From: M1-B18 sp048264125
GTDB taxonomy: Bacteria > Bacillota > Clostridia > Peptostreptococcales > Natronincolaceae
Direction: 5' to 3'
Length of the DNA stretch: 64,000 bases
Assembly (NCBI GenBank): GCA_048264125.1
Contig: JBLXDM010000004.1
Location: forward strand, 124,001 to 188,000
Of this stretch, positions 1 to 7,506 are shown piece by piece. Position 1 is the stretch's first letter. Every line of letters starts with the position of its first letter. A program made the position numbers and the translations under genes. The notes beneath the pieces were generated by a model. The model was not told where the DNA came from, did not search any database, and was given only the letters and a program-made list of their open reading frames with translations.

Positions 1-2401
1 TGCTTAGCTTTTCCTTTAGTACATCGGAGATTTTCCTTAAATCCTCCATTGCCATAGCTCCTGCATTGTGTAGAATAACCCTGTTATCCTTGATTAAGAG
101 TGCCTGATTTAATATATCGTCAGTTGCACCGCTGGCCAGCTGTGATTTTAGTCTGTCTATTTCCTTTTCCTTTTCCTTCAGCTCTGAAACCATAGCCTCA
201 ACTCTATTAACCAGTAAATGCTCCTGAGTTTTTGCCGCCTCTGTCAGCCTTGCCAACAGTGTCTGCTTTTCCTTTATATATTTGAAGGCTTCTGAACCAG
301 TAACGGCCTCTATACGCCTTACTCCAGCTGCAACTCCGCCCTCGCTCAGTATCAGTAGCATGCCGATTTCGCTGGTATTTCCTACATGAGTTCCACCGCA
401 TAGCTCTGTACTGTAGTCTCCTGACTTAACAACCCTTACCGTCTCTCCGTACTTTTCTCCGAAGAGGGCCTCTGCCCCCAATGCCTTTGCCTCGCTTATA
501 GCCATTTCTGAGGTCTCCACCCTAAGGGCAGCCATGATCTTATCATTGATTAGGGCTTCAATTTCCTTAAGCTGCTGTGGCTTAACAGCTTCAAAGTGTG
601 TGAAGTCAAACCTTAAGCGTTCAGGAGTAACTAATGAGCCCGCCTGCTGAACATGATCGCCTACGATTTCCTTTAAAGCTCTATGGAGCAGATGGGTTGC
701 CGTATGATTCCTCTCTGTATTGCTTCTGGTGGAGGCATTAACCACTAGCTTAACCTCATCACCAACCCTTAGCACTCCCTCCTCCAGCTTGATCATATGG
801 AGTATCCTATTATTAACTCCCTTTTTAGTATCAATTACCGTAGCCTTCGCTACTGAATTGAATATAACTCCCTTGTCGCCCACCTGACCGCCGCTTTCTG
901 CATAGAAGGGGGTGCTGTCCAATACAACTGTTACCTCTTCGCCTGCAGTAGCCTCCTGCAGCAGCTGATTGCTTCTTACAATAGCAGCAATTTTACCTTC
1001 ACCGCTTTGCTGCTGATATCCAACAAAGGTGGTTTGGATATCTCTATCCAATGTGGATAGAATATCCTCCCTCCAGCCTTCGATATCCTCTCCTGCTCTG
1101 GCACTTCTTGCCCGCTGTCGCTGCTGCTCCATTTCCTGCTCAAAGGCAGCTTCATCAACCTCAAGGCCCTTCTCCTCCAATATTTCCTTGGTTAAATCCA
1201 ATGGGAAGCCATAGGTGTCATATAGCTTAAAGGCTCTTTCGCCCTCCAGACGACTTTTACCGGATTTCTCTAGCTCAGCGATATAGTCATTGAGTATATC
1301 CATGCCCTGATTAATGGTCTCCTGGAATCTTTCCTCCTCAACCTTTAGCACCTTTTTGATGTAGTCCTCTTTTTCCTTCAGCTCAATATAGCAGTCCCCA
1401 TACATTGCTATAACGTCATCCACCAGCTGGTAAAGGAAGGCATCTGATTTACCCAGAAGCTTTCCATGTCTTGCGGCTCTCCTCAGCAGCCTTCTTAAAA
1501 CATAGCCTCTGCCCTCATTGCTGGGGAGAATACCATCTCCAACCATAAAGGTTACGGAACGAGCATGGTCTGTTATAATCCTGATGGAAATGTCATTCTT
1601 TGCATTGGCATTGTACTTTGCACCAGTAAGCCTGCATACACCCTCCAGTATTCCCCTCATGGTGTCTACATCATAAATGGAGTCAACATCCTGCATAATG
1701 CAGGCAACCCTCTCCAGACCGGCACCGGTATCGATATTGGGCTTGGGTAGTCTATGATAAACACCCGCCTCATCCTTATCATATTGTGTAAATACGAGGT
1801 TCCAGAACTCAATATATCTGTCACAATCACAGCCGGGCTTGCAGTCGGGGGAGCCACAGCCGTACTTTTCACCTCTGTCAAAATATATCTCTGAGCAGGG
1901 ACCACAAGGCCCTAGACCGATTTCCCAGAAATTGTCCTTTTTACCAAGACGAACTATCTTCTCAGCAGGAATACCAACCTTTTTATTCCAAATTTCAAAG
2001 GCCTCATCATCCTCCTCATAGATTGAAGGCCACAGCCTTTCCACCGGCATCTTTAAATGCTGAGTTACAAACTCCCAGCCCCAGGCTATGGCTTCCTCCT
2101 TGAAATAGTCGCCAAAGGAGAAATTCCCCAGCATTTCAAAGAAGGTGGCATGTCTTGCAGTCTTGCCTACATTTTCTATATCTCCTGTACGAATACACTT
2201 TTGACATGTGGCCATTCTATGATGCGGTGGCTCCTCTGTCCCTGAAAAATATGGCTTCAATGGTGCCATACCTGCATTTATAAGCAAAAGACTGTTGTCA
2301 TTGTGGGGAACTAGTGGATAGCTGGAAACCACCAGATGATCCTTTGTTTTAAAAAATTCCAGGAATAAGCTTCTAATTTCGTTCAATCCTTTTTTTTCCA
2401 T
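1..2401 (-). CDS. alaS: Alanine--tRNA ligase, 3' end beyond window
   Basis: Charges tRNA-Ala with alanine in the cytosol. I translated the minus strand from the ATG at 2401; it starts MEKKGLNEIRSLFLEFF and stays open to the window edge, giving about 800 residues. The family is usually about 880 residues, so the C-terminal oligomerisation part is missing only because the window ends. The N-terminal class II catalytic region (GMAPLKPYF, RATFFEMLGNFSFGDY-type segment), the editing-domain zinc residues (HTATH and CGGTH) and the start of the C-Ala region (LKEKEKEIDRLK) are all readable. The start sits behind an AAAGGAGG ribosome site and a T-box leader that reads the Ala codon GCU, so expression should rise when tRNA-Ala is uncharged. 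Identity is secure. Confidence 0.97.
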   Translation of the reverse strand, partial: MEKKGLNEIRSLFLEFFKTKDHLVVSSYPLVPHNDNSLLLINAGMAPLKPYFSGTEEPPHHRMATCQKCIRTGDIENVGKTARHATFFEMLGNFSFGDYFKEEAIAWGWEFVTQHLKMPVERLWPSIYEEDDEAFEIWNKKVGIPAEKIVRLGKKDNFWEIGLGPCGPCSEIYFDRGEKYGCGSPDCKPGCDCDRYIEFWNLVFTQYDKDEAGVYHRLPKPNIDTGAGLERVACIMQDVDSIYDVDTMRGILEGVCRLTGAKYNANAKNDISIRIITDHARSVTFMVGDGILPSNEGRGYVLRRLLRRAARHGKLLGKSDAFLYQLVDDVIAMYGDCYIELKEKEDYIKKVLKVEEERFQETINQGMDILNDYIAELEKSGKSRLEGERAFKLYDTYGFPLDLTKEILEEKGLEVDEAAFEQEMEQQRQRARSARAGEDIEGWREDILSTLDRDIQTTFVGYQQQSGEGKIAAIVRSNQLLQEATAGEEVTVVLDSTPFYAESGGQVGDKGVIFNSVAKATVIDTKKGVNNRILHMIKLEEGVLRVGDEVKLVVNASTRSNTERNHTATHLLHRALKEIVGDHVQQAGSLVTPERLRFDFTHFEAVKPQQLKEIEALINDKIMAALRVETSEMAISEAKALGAEALFGEKYGETVRVVKSGDYSTELCGGTHVGNTSEIGMLLILSEGGVAAGVRRIEAVTGSEAFKYIKEKQTLLARLTEAAKTQEHLLVNRVEAMVSELKEKEKEIDRLKSQLASGATDDILNQALLIKDNRVILHNAGAMAMEDLRKISDVLKEKLS

Positions 2402-2432
2402 AGTTATTGCCTCCTTTTATATTGCAAAAAAT

Positions 2433-2729
2433 AAAAAACCTTATAGAAATAAATAGGGACGAGCAAAGCCCGCGGTACCACCCTAATTACCTATAAAGGT
2501 CACCTTACGTCATAATCTGTAACGGAATTTCCGATAATCTCTACTTTATTCGAAATTATAGCTCAGAGACTGCTTCCCATATCCCTATCTGGAGACCTCA
2601 CAGCCAAGTATCCTGCAGCATTTAATAGTATGTTTAACCATTATAAGCTGCGTGAAACCAGTGTCTCTTCTCTGAAAGAATTTAGATATGCTACTCCTTC
2701 TCATCGATGCTTTTTTCAATATTTTGTTG
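2433..2729 (-). ncRNA. T-box riboswitch, alanine specific, upstream of alaS
   Basis: The minus strand carries the invariant T-box GGGTGGTACCGCGG (complement of 2469-2482). In Stem I, a stem TCAGAGA/TCTCTGA and a stem AAATT/AATTT enclose an internal loop holding GCT (2560-2562), an Ala codon in the specifier position. The competing terminator is a long hairpin: the arm CCTTTATAG..TTAGGG pairs with CCCTA..CTATAAGG, followed by a T run at 2433-2438. Its apical part contains the T-box, so pairing with uncharged tRNA and termination are mutually exclusive. The 3' boundary is the U-run and the 5' end is the predicted start site. Confidence 0.92.
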
Positions 2730-2735
2730 ATTAAA

Positions 2736-2764
2736 ATTATATATAATTTCCTATATTTTGTCAA
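2736..2764 (-). promoter_or_regulatory. Sigma-A promoter of the alaS T-box transcript
   Basis: The minus strand has TTGACA (complement of 2759-2764), a 17-bp spacer and TATAAT (complement of 2736-2741). Both hexamers match consensus exactly. It lies just downstream of the permease stop codon, so alaS has its own start site. Confidence 0.85.
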
Positions 2765-2789
2765 CGTTTTGCTGTTAATTCTCTCATCG

Positions 2790-4022
2790 CTAGAATCTGA
2801 CTATGTATTTTATAATGTGATTCCCCAATACCTTTAATACGCCCGCCACCGGTACTGCCACCAGCAGACCTACTATGCCAAAGAATTTTCCCCCAACCAG
2901 CAGTGCTAATATAACGAATATGGGATGCAGACCGACGCTTTCGCCAACAATCTTTGGAGAAAGAATGCCGCTCTCTATCTGCTGGATAATTGTAAAGGCT
3001 ATTATAACCCACAGAGCCTTAATAGGGCTGTCCATTATTGCAAACAGTACACCGGGAATTATTCCAATTATAGGTCCGAAATAGGGTATTACATTTGCCA
3101 GTCCCGCTATAAGACCTACTAATACAGCAAAATTTACCCCCAGCAGCATTAGGGTTACGGTGGTCAATAGTCCTACAAAGGCTGCTACTATCAGCTGACC
3201 TCTAATAAAGCCGCCTAAAACCTTATCAATATCCCTCGCTATTGATAGAACCTCTCTTCTGCCCTTGGCTGGAATAAGCATTATTAAGCTCCTTTTAAAA
3301 TCCTCAGCATCCTTTAAAAAGTAAAAGGCCAATATGGGTATTAATACAAGTCCAACCACCTTAGAAAAAATTGCCAGTAGACCCTCTGTAACTGATTTCA
3401 GTATGGTGATGACTATATCCTGAAATCTGTTGATATTAATTCTAAGCAAGTCCTTAACCGCATTGAATTCCTCAGGAAGGTTTTCTACATTTTTATTATA
3501 GCTTAAATATAGATCATAAAAATAATCAAAGGTTTCGTTACCATAATTGGGCAACAAATCTATCAAATTTTTTATCTCTGCCGTCATCCGAGGTATTAAG
3601 GTAATAGAAAATACAAAAATCAATACGGAAATTGTCAGGTATACCAGAAGAACTCCCCAAAGCCTTGGCATCCCTCTACAGCACAGCTTCTTAATGAGGG
3701 GGTTTAATATGTAGGCTAAAACAATGGCAACAATAAATGGAGACAATATGCTTAGCAGCAGCCCCCTCAGATTGACCAGCAGCAAAAAAAACATAACACC
3801 AGCTAATATGAGGGCAAGATATAAAAGCTGCTTCTTCTTTATAGCCACCCTTTTTTTATCTTCAATATATCCATTTCCTATATTCACCAGATAATACAGA
3901 AGGGCAGCTAAAAGAAGAACAGCCAGCACTTGAATAATGAAATTCAAGGAGTTTTCCAGATATTTGCCCTCAGTTAAGTACCTTATGCTCTTAGAAACCG
4001 TCTCTATTGCACCTTCATTCAT
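2790..4022 (-). CDS. AI-2E family transporter (PerM/YtvI-like permease)
   Basis: A 410-residue polytopic membrane protein. An N-terminal pair of hydrophobic segments is followed by a large soluble-looking stretch (about residues 150-220) and then several C-terminal membrane helices containing PILAFYFLKD, GLIAGLANVIPYFGPIIG and the late LLVAVPVAGVLKVL segment. These are hallmarks of the AI-2E/DUF20 permease family, whose members export small molecules or act as ion antiporters. The substrate cannot be read from sequence. It lies between the small membrane gene and alaS on the same strand; an AI-2E permease beside alaS is a familiar clostridial arrangement. Confidence 0.88.
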   Translation of the reverse strand: MNEGAIETVSKSIRYLTEGKYLENSLNFIIQVLAVLLLAALLYYLVNIGNGYIEDKKRVAIKKKQLLYLALILAGVMFFLLLVNLRGLLLSILSPFIVAIVLAYILNPLIKKLCCRGMPRLWGVLLVYLTISVLIFVFSITLIPRMTAEIKNLIDLLPNYGNETFDYFYDLYLSYNKNVENLPEEFNAVKDLLRININRFQDIVITILKSVTEGLLAIFSKVVGLVLIPILAFYFLKDAEDFKRSLIMLIPAKGRREVLSIARDIDKVLGGFIRGQLIVAAFVGLLTTVTLMLLGVNFAVLVGLIAGLANVIPYFGPIIGIIPGVLFAIMDSPIKALWVIIAFTIIQQIESGILSPKIVGESVGLHPIFVILALLVGGKFFGIVGLLVAVPVAGVLKVLGNHIIKYIVRF

Positions 4023-4140
4023 TTTATCACCCCGAAAAGCTAATTAAGCACCTAGTTTTATATACACCAAAGGCTTTGGTTTTATTCTTATTTTTGTGCC
4101 GCCTTATAATATTTCCTCCCACTGCTGGAGAGGAATATCT

Positions 4141-4174
4141 GCTATAAAAGCAGCTGTTAAGCTGCCTTTATAGC
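4141..4174 (-). terminator. Stem-loop after the 56-aa membrane protein gene
   Basis: Inverted repeat GCTATAAA.GCAGC / GCTGC.TTTATAGC with a 6-nt loop; it overlaps the stop codon of the gene ending at 4168. The U-rich part lies within the stem rather than after it, so termination strength is uncertain. Confidence 0.5.
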
Positions 4175-4338
4175 ATGTTGGTTAATAGCATTCCGGTTGC
4201 CTTAGTCAACATTCTTCTGGTTCTCTTCATTGCCTTTTTTCTTTCCCTCGGTGATACATGGCTAATTGCATAGGCCCCAATAGTAGCACCAACAATTCCT
4301 GCTGTCAACAAACCTGTCATACTGTTGCCTCTATTCAT
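4168..4338 (-). CDS. Small one-helix membrane protein (YtxH-like)
   Basis: A 56-residue protein. I chose the ATG at 4338 (MNRGNSMTGLL) because AGGAG lies 8 nt upstream; a longer reading to 4368 has no such site. It has one hydrophobic segment (about residues 8-25, GLLTAGIVGATIGAYAI) followed by a strongly basic tail (SPRERKKAMKRTRRM). This Gly/Ala-rich helix plus basic tail resembles YtxH-type stress or sporulation membrane proteins, but the match is by shape only. It lies between the PRC-barrel gene and the permease, all on the minus strand. Function unknown. Confidence 0.7.
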   Translation of the reverse strand: MNRGNSMTGLLTAGIVGATIGAYAISHVSPRERKKAMKRTRRMLTKATGMLLTNML

Positions 4339-4380
4339 TCTTATCACTCCTAAAATTATATTCCTCAATTTTATTCTTTG

Positions 4381-4926
4381 TTATATGCGTTCATCTATAC
4401 CCAGTAATTTTTTCAAGCCACCTGTGTTGCTATAAATAAGCAGCTCTTCACCCGCCTCCATCACAATTGCCTTTTTTTCATAATCTATGCTGTTCAGTGG
4501 AGGTAAAAGGGAATAGCCGGAGGTCAGGTCGGAGAAAAAGCCCTCGCTTATTACAAAGCTCATTATTTCTCCGGTCTTAAGGTCAAAGTGATAATCCTTT
4601 ATTATGCCCATCAAATCCTGTGTAGCTGTATAAACCTCAAAGCCTATAATACTTTTGAATTCAGCAAAGGTCTTCTCCAGCATGGGTGCCTCCTCCAGCT
4701 TAATAATTTCATCTACCTGTTGAATGATAATCCCGCTTTGATTCACGTCAATTATTCGTTTAAGCGGCAGGAAGGTCTTTGTCTTGCCTTTTTTTGTGGT
4801 ATTTAAGCGGAGGGCAATTACCTTCAGCTCTCTTCTTTGAAAAATCACATCCGCAACATTGTAGCTGGTGATCTGATTTCTGCAATTTATAATTTGCTTT
4901 CCTATAATATCGAGGCAGCTCAGCAT
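4381..4926 (-). CDS. PRC-barrel domain protein, two barrels
   Basis: A 181-residue soluble protein that looks like two PRC-barrel units in tandem. The first is about residues 1-85 (begins MLSCLDIIGKQIIN). The second is about residues 90-170 and contains IIGFEVYTATQDLMGIIKDY and TGEIMSFVISEG, the signature way such barrels open. PRC barrels are small beta barrels used in RNA processing (RimM), photosynthetic reaction centres and sporulation proteins such as YlmC/YrrD. YrrD-like proteins often sit near alaS and isc genes in Firmicutes, which fits here. No catalytic residues are evident; the exact role is unknown. Confidence 0.75.
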   Translation of the reverse strand: MLSCLDIIGKQIINCRNQITSYNVADVIFQRRELKVIALRLNTTKKGKTKTFLPLKRIIDVNQSGIIIQQVDEIIKLEEAPMLEKTFAEFKSIIGFEVYTATQDLMGIIKDYHFDLKTGEIMSFVISEGFFSDLTSGYSLLPPLNSIDYEKKAIVMEAGEELLIYSNTGGLKKLLGIDERI

Positions 4927-4976
4927 GCTTTTTCCTCCTTTTCAGGTGTTAGATATATCTTTCCTTTCAAAAAAGA

Positions 4977-5005
4977 AAAAAATGCAGGTAATCCCTGCAT
5001 TTTTA
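4977..5005 (-). terminator. Rho-independent terminator of the isc operon
   Basis: Minus strand reads AAAAATGCAGG - ATTAC-type loop - CCTGCATTTTTTT, a stem with a flanking U run just downstream of the iscU stop codon. Confidence 0.85.
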
Positions 5006-5023
5006 TTTTCATATTAAATAATA

Positions 5024-5470
5024 TTAGATGTTACAGCCTTCCTCATCGTCATGATGATCCTCATCGGCATCGGGATCAAAGCCCTCCAGCTCCTTGAAGT
5101 ATAAGCCCTTCTCTTTAGCATAATTGTATATCGCAGATTTTACTGCCTGCTCTGCTAAAACAGAGCAATGCATTTTCACCGGCGGAAGTCCGTCTAAAGC
5201 CTCTGCCACAGCCTTGTTTGATAGGTTTAAAGCCTCTTCGATGGTCTTTCCCATGATCATTTCAGTAGCCATGCTGGAGGTAGCTATCGCTGAGCCGCAG
5301 CCAAAGGTTTTAAATTTAACGTCTACAATTACGCCATCCTCTATTTTCAGATACATTTTCATTATATCTCCGCATTTAGGGTTTCCAACTTGACCTACTG
5401 CATCTGCATTTTCTATTTCCCCTACATTTCTAGGATTCATGAAATGATCCATTACTTTATCACTGTACAT
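5024..5470 (-). CDS. iscU: Fe-S cluster assembly scaffold IscU/NifU
   Basis: Scaffold on which sulfur from the desulfurase and iron are assembled into Fe-S clusters. The three conserved cysteines are present: Cys33 (GNPKCGD), Cys58 (FGCGSAIA) and Cys102 (KMHCSVLA), with the usual Asp35 after the first. At 148 residues it is slightly longer than classic IscU because of a C-terminal acidic, histidine-containing tail (DADEDHHDDEEGCNI) that could bind metal. It lies immediately downstream of iscS and ends at a strong terminator. Clostridial NifU-like scaffolds of this kind serve general Fe-S assembly, so a nitrogenase-specific role is not implied. Confidence 0.95.
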   Translation of the reverse strand: MYSDKVMDHFMNPRNVGEIENADAVGQVGNPKCGDIMKMYLKIEDGVIVDVKFKTFGCGSAIATSSMATEMIMGKTIEEALNLSNKAVAEALDGLPPVKMHCSVLAEQAVKSAIYNYAKEKGLYFKELEGFDPDADEDHHDDEEGCNI

Positions 5471-5471
5471 T

Positions 5472-6650
5472 TTAGTTTCCTCCTTTTACCTTCTCAAACA
5501 ACGGCGACATTTGTCTTAATCGATCTACAATAGGTGGCAGCTGCTGAATTAAATAGTCAATATCCTCATCGGTTGTAAAGTCTCCGATTGTAATCCTTAA
5601 GGAACCATGGGCAACCTCATGGGTCAAGCCAATGGCCATCAGTACATGAGAAGGGTCCAACGAGCCAGAGGTGCAGGCTGAACCGCTGGAGGAGGCAATG
5701 CCTACCATATCTAGACTTAGCAATAGGGCCTCTCCCTCAATAAACTGAATACAAATATTAACATTTCCGGGAAGTCTCTTGGTTGGGTGCCCATTTAAAT
5801 GCATAAATGGAATCCTATCCTTCAGCTCCTGAATCAGACGATCTCTTTTAGAAATCATATTTTGCATATGCCCTTCTAAATCCTCGAAGGCCATTTCTGC
5901 TGCCTTCCCGAAGCCTACAATACCCGGCACGTTTTCTGTGCCTGCCCTTCTCTTTTTCTCTTGGGCACCGCCATGAATCAAAGGATGCAGCTTTGTACCC
6001 TTTTTAACGTAAAGAGCGCCTATTCCCTTAGGTCCATATACCTTGTGGGCTGAGATTGACATTAAATCAACACCGATTCCCTTTACATCTATTGGAAGAT
6101 TTCCATAGGCCTGCACTGCATCGGTATGGAAGGTAACGCCATGCGCCTTTGCAATAGCTGCAATTTCCTCTACAGGCTCAACGGTTCCGATTTCATTATT
6201 CGCCATCATAATCGTAATAAGGATTGTATCAGGTCTAATAGCAGCCTTTAGCTCCTCAAGACTAATTAAGCCGTAAGCATCAACACTTAAGTAAGTAACC
6301 TCGAAGCCTTCCTTCTCCAAATACTGGCAGGTATGTAAAACAGCATGATGCTCGATTTGGGAGGTAATTATATGCCTTCCCTTCTCCTTTAGAGCATAGG
6401 CTACACCCTTGATGGCCCAGTTATCAGACTCAGAACCGCCAGCAGTAAAAAATATTTCATCTGTTGCCGCATTCATGGATTTTGCAATTTGTTCCCTTGC
6501 CTTTGCTACAGCTGCTTTGTTGTCTCTGCCGAAGGAATGAATACTTGAAGGATTTCCAAACTGTACATTAAAGAATGGCAGCATTTCATCTAAAACTTCC
6601 TTCTTCATAGGTGTTGTTGCAGAGTAATCTAAATATACTTTTTTTCTCAT
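5472..6650 (-). CDS. iscS: Cysteine desulfurase (IscS/NifS family)
   Basis: PLP enzyme converting cysteine to alanine plus an enzyme persulfide for Fe-S cluster assembly. The 392-residue length is standard. Lys203 in SISAHKVYGPKG is the PLP lysine, and Cys326 in SSSGSACTSGS is the persulfide cysteine on the long mobile loop of group I desulfurases. The start has AAGGAG 8 nt upstream. It is transcribed between the Rrf2 regulator and iscU with a 1-bp gap to the latter, so the three form one operon. Confidence 0.97.
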   Translation of the reverse strand: MRKKVYLDYSATTPMKKEVLDEMLPFFNVQFGNPSSIHSFGRDNKAAVAKAREQIAKSMNAATDEIFFTAGGSESDNWAIKGVAYALKEKGRHIITSQIEHHAVLHTCQYLEKEGFEVTYLSVDAYGLISLEELKAAIRPDTILITIMMANNEIGTVEPVEEIAAIAKAHGVTFHTDAVQAYGNLPIDVKGIGVDLMSISAHKVYGPKGIGALYVKKGTKLHPLIHGGAQEKKRRAGTENVPGIVGFGKAAEMAFEDLEGHMQNMISKRDRLIQELKDRIPFMHLNGHPTKRLPGNVNICIQFIEGEALLLSLDMVGIASSSGSACTSGSLDPSHVLMAIGLTHEVAHGSLRITIGDFTTDEDIDYLIQQLPPIVDRLRQMSPLFEKVKGGN

Positions 6651-6681
6651 GGCTACATCTCCTTACGACTTTTTCCTTTTA

Positions 6682-7131
6682 TTATATATAAAACATAAAA
6701 TTATCCTTATTATTCATTTTGTAATAATCATCCACCATGTCCTGAAGGGTAATCGAATCTATAACATCGCTTATGCTGTCCTGAATTTTCTTCCATATAA
6801 CCCTAGTAACACAGCATTCAGCGTTTGCACAGGCAGTCGGCTCCTCCTCCAGGGAGCATTCCGATACGCCTAATGGCCCCTCAAGGGAACGAATAATTTC
6901 ACCTACTGTAATCTTTACCGGAGCATCTGAAAGTGTATACCCACCCTGAGCACCTCTAACGCTTTTAACAAGCCCTGATTTTCTAAGGGTTGCTATTAAT
7001 TGCTCTAAATAGTGATCAGAAATCCTCTGTCGTTCAGCAATGCTCTTAAGAGATGTGGGTCCATCACCGAAGTGAATAGCTAAATCATACATCGCCTTTA
7101 AGCCATATCTTCCCTTTGTCGATAACTTCAT
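6682..7131 (-). CDS. iscR: Rrf2/IscR family transcriptional regulator of the isc operon
   Basis: A 149-residue winged-helix regulator beginning MKLSTKGRYGLKAM, the classic Rrf2 opening. The recognition-helix region is about residues 28-55 (SLKSIAERQRISDHYLEQL). Cysteines at 92, 101, 106 and 107 lie in the region where IscR-type proteins hold a 2Fe-2S cluster, although the spacing is not the exact C-x5-C-x5-C of E. coli IscR. It is first in the iscR-iscS-iscU operon behind a consensus promoter, so it probably senses Fe-S status and autoregulates. CymR, another Rrf2 member, lacks these cysteines and is less likely. Confidence 0.9.
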   Translation of the reverse strand: MKLSTKGRYGLKAMYDLAIHFGDGPTSLKSIAERQRISDHYLEQLIATLRKSGLVKSVRGAQGGYTLSDAPVKITVGEIIRSLEGPLGVSECSLEEEPTACANAECCVTRVIWKKIQDSISDVIDSITLQDMVDDYYKMNNKDNFMFYI

Positions 7132-7180
7132 ACCATCACTCCTTTTTTAATCCCAAGTGATTTGATTGGAATTCAACATT

Positions 7181-7209
7181 AGTATATTATATCCTAGTAT
7201 TATTGTCAA
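7181..7209 (-). promoter_or_regulatory. Sigma-A promoter of iscRSU, with likely IscR operator overlap
   Basis: Minus strand TTGACA (complement of 7204-7209), 17-bp spacer, TATACT (complement of 7181-7186). The spacer and -10 region contain the partly symmetric ACTAGGATATAATATACTA, which could be the binding site of the Rrf2 protein it drives. Promoter well supported; operator inferred. Confidence 0.82.
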
Positions 7210-7335
7210 CATTCACCATTAAATATTTTTGAGTTTTTTTAAGAATTTATTTCTTTATATAACCTGAGGAAATAGCATGTTACCATGGGAATACATATAT
7301 GCTTTAGTTTATACAAAGTTAAAAGTTTATCGCCC

Positions 7336-7388
7336 AGTGCCTAGGGCTAATAACATTTAAAATTCAATAAATCAGCCCGTGGGGCACT
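7336..7388. repeat. Two-part inverted repeat in the iscR upstream gap
   Basis: AGTGCC..GGGCT (7336-7348) is complementary to AGCCC..GGGCACT (7374-7388), with about 25 AT-rich bases between. It lies in the 376-bp gap between the iscR promoter and the glycosyltransferase terminator; no open frame or known element was recognised in the rest of that gap. Confidence 0.5.
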
Positions 7389-7445
7389 AAGCAGGATATA
7401 ATCCCTAGCAAGCCAGTGTACTATGTTTTTTTTACATTAATAGAA

Positions 7446-7477
7446 TGCATAAAGCCCAGACATCAAAAATGCACTGG
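7446..7477 (-). terminator. Stem-loop downstream of the TPR-glycosyltransferase
   Basis: AGCCCAG and CTGGGCT arms enclose a 14-nt loop about 30 nt past the stop codon; only a short U-rich tail follows on the minus strand, so strength is uncertain. Confidence 0.5.
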
Positions 7478-7506
7478 GCTAGTATCATTCAAAAAGCAGC
7501 TATGCT

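Noticed and set aside
207..2245. Several short frames on both strands at the left edge
   Set aside because: All lie within the long alaS reading frame and lack ribosome sites.
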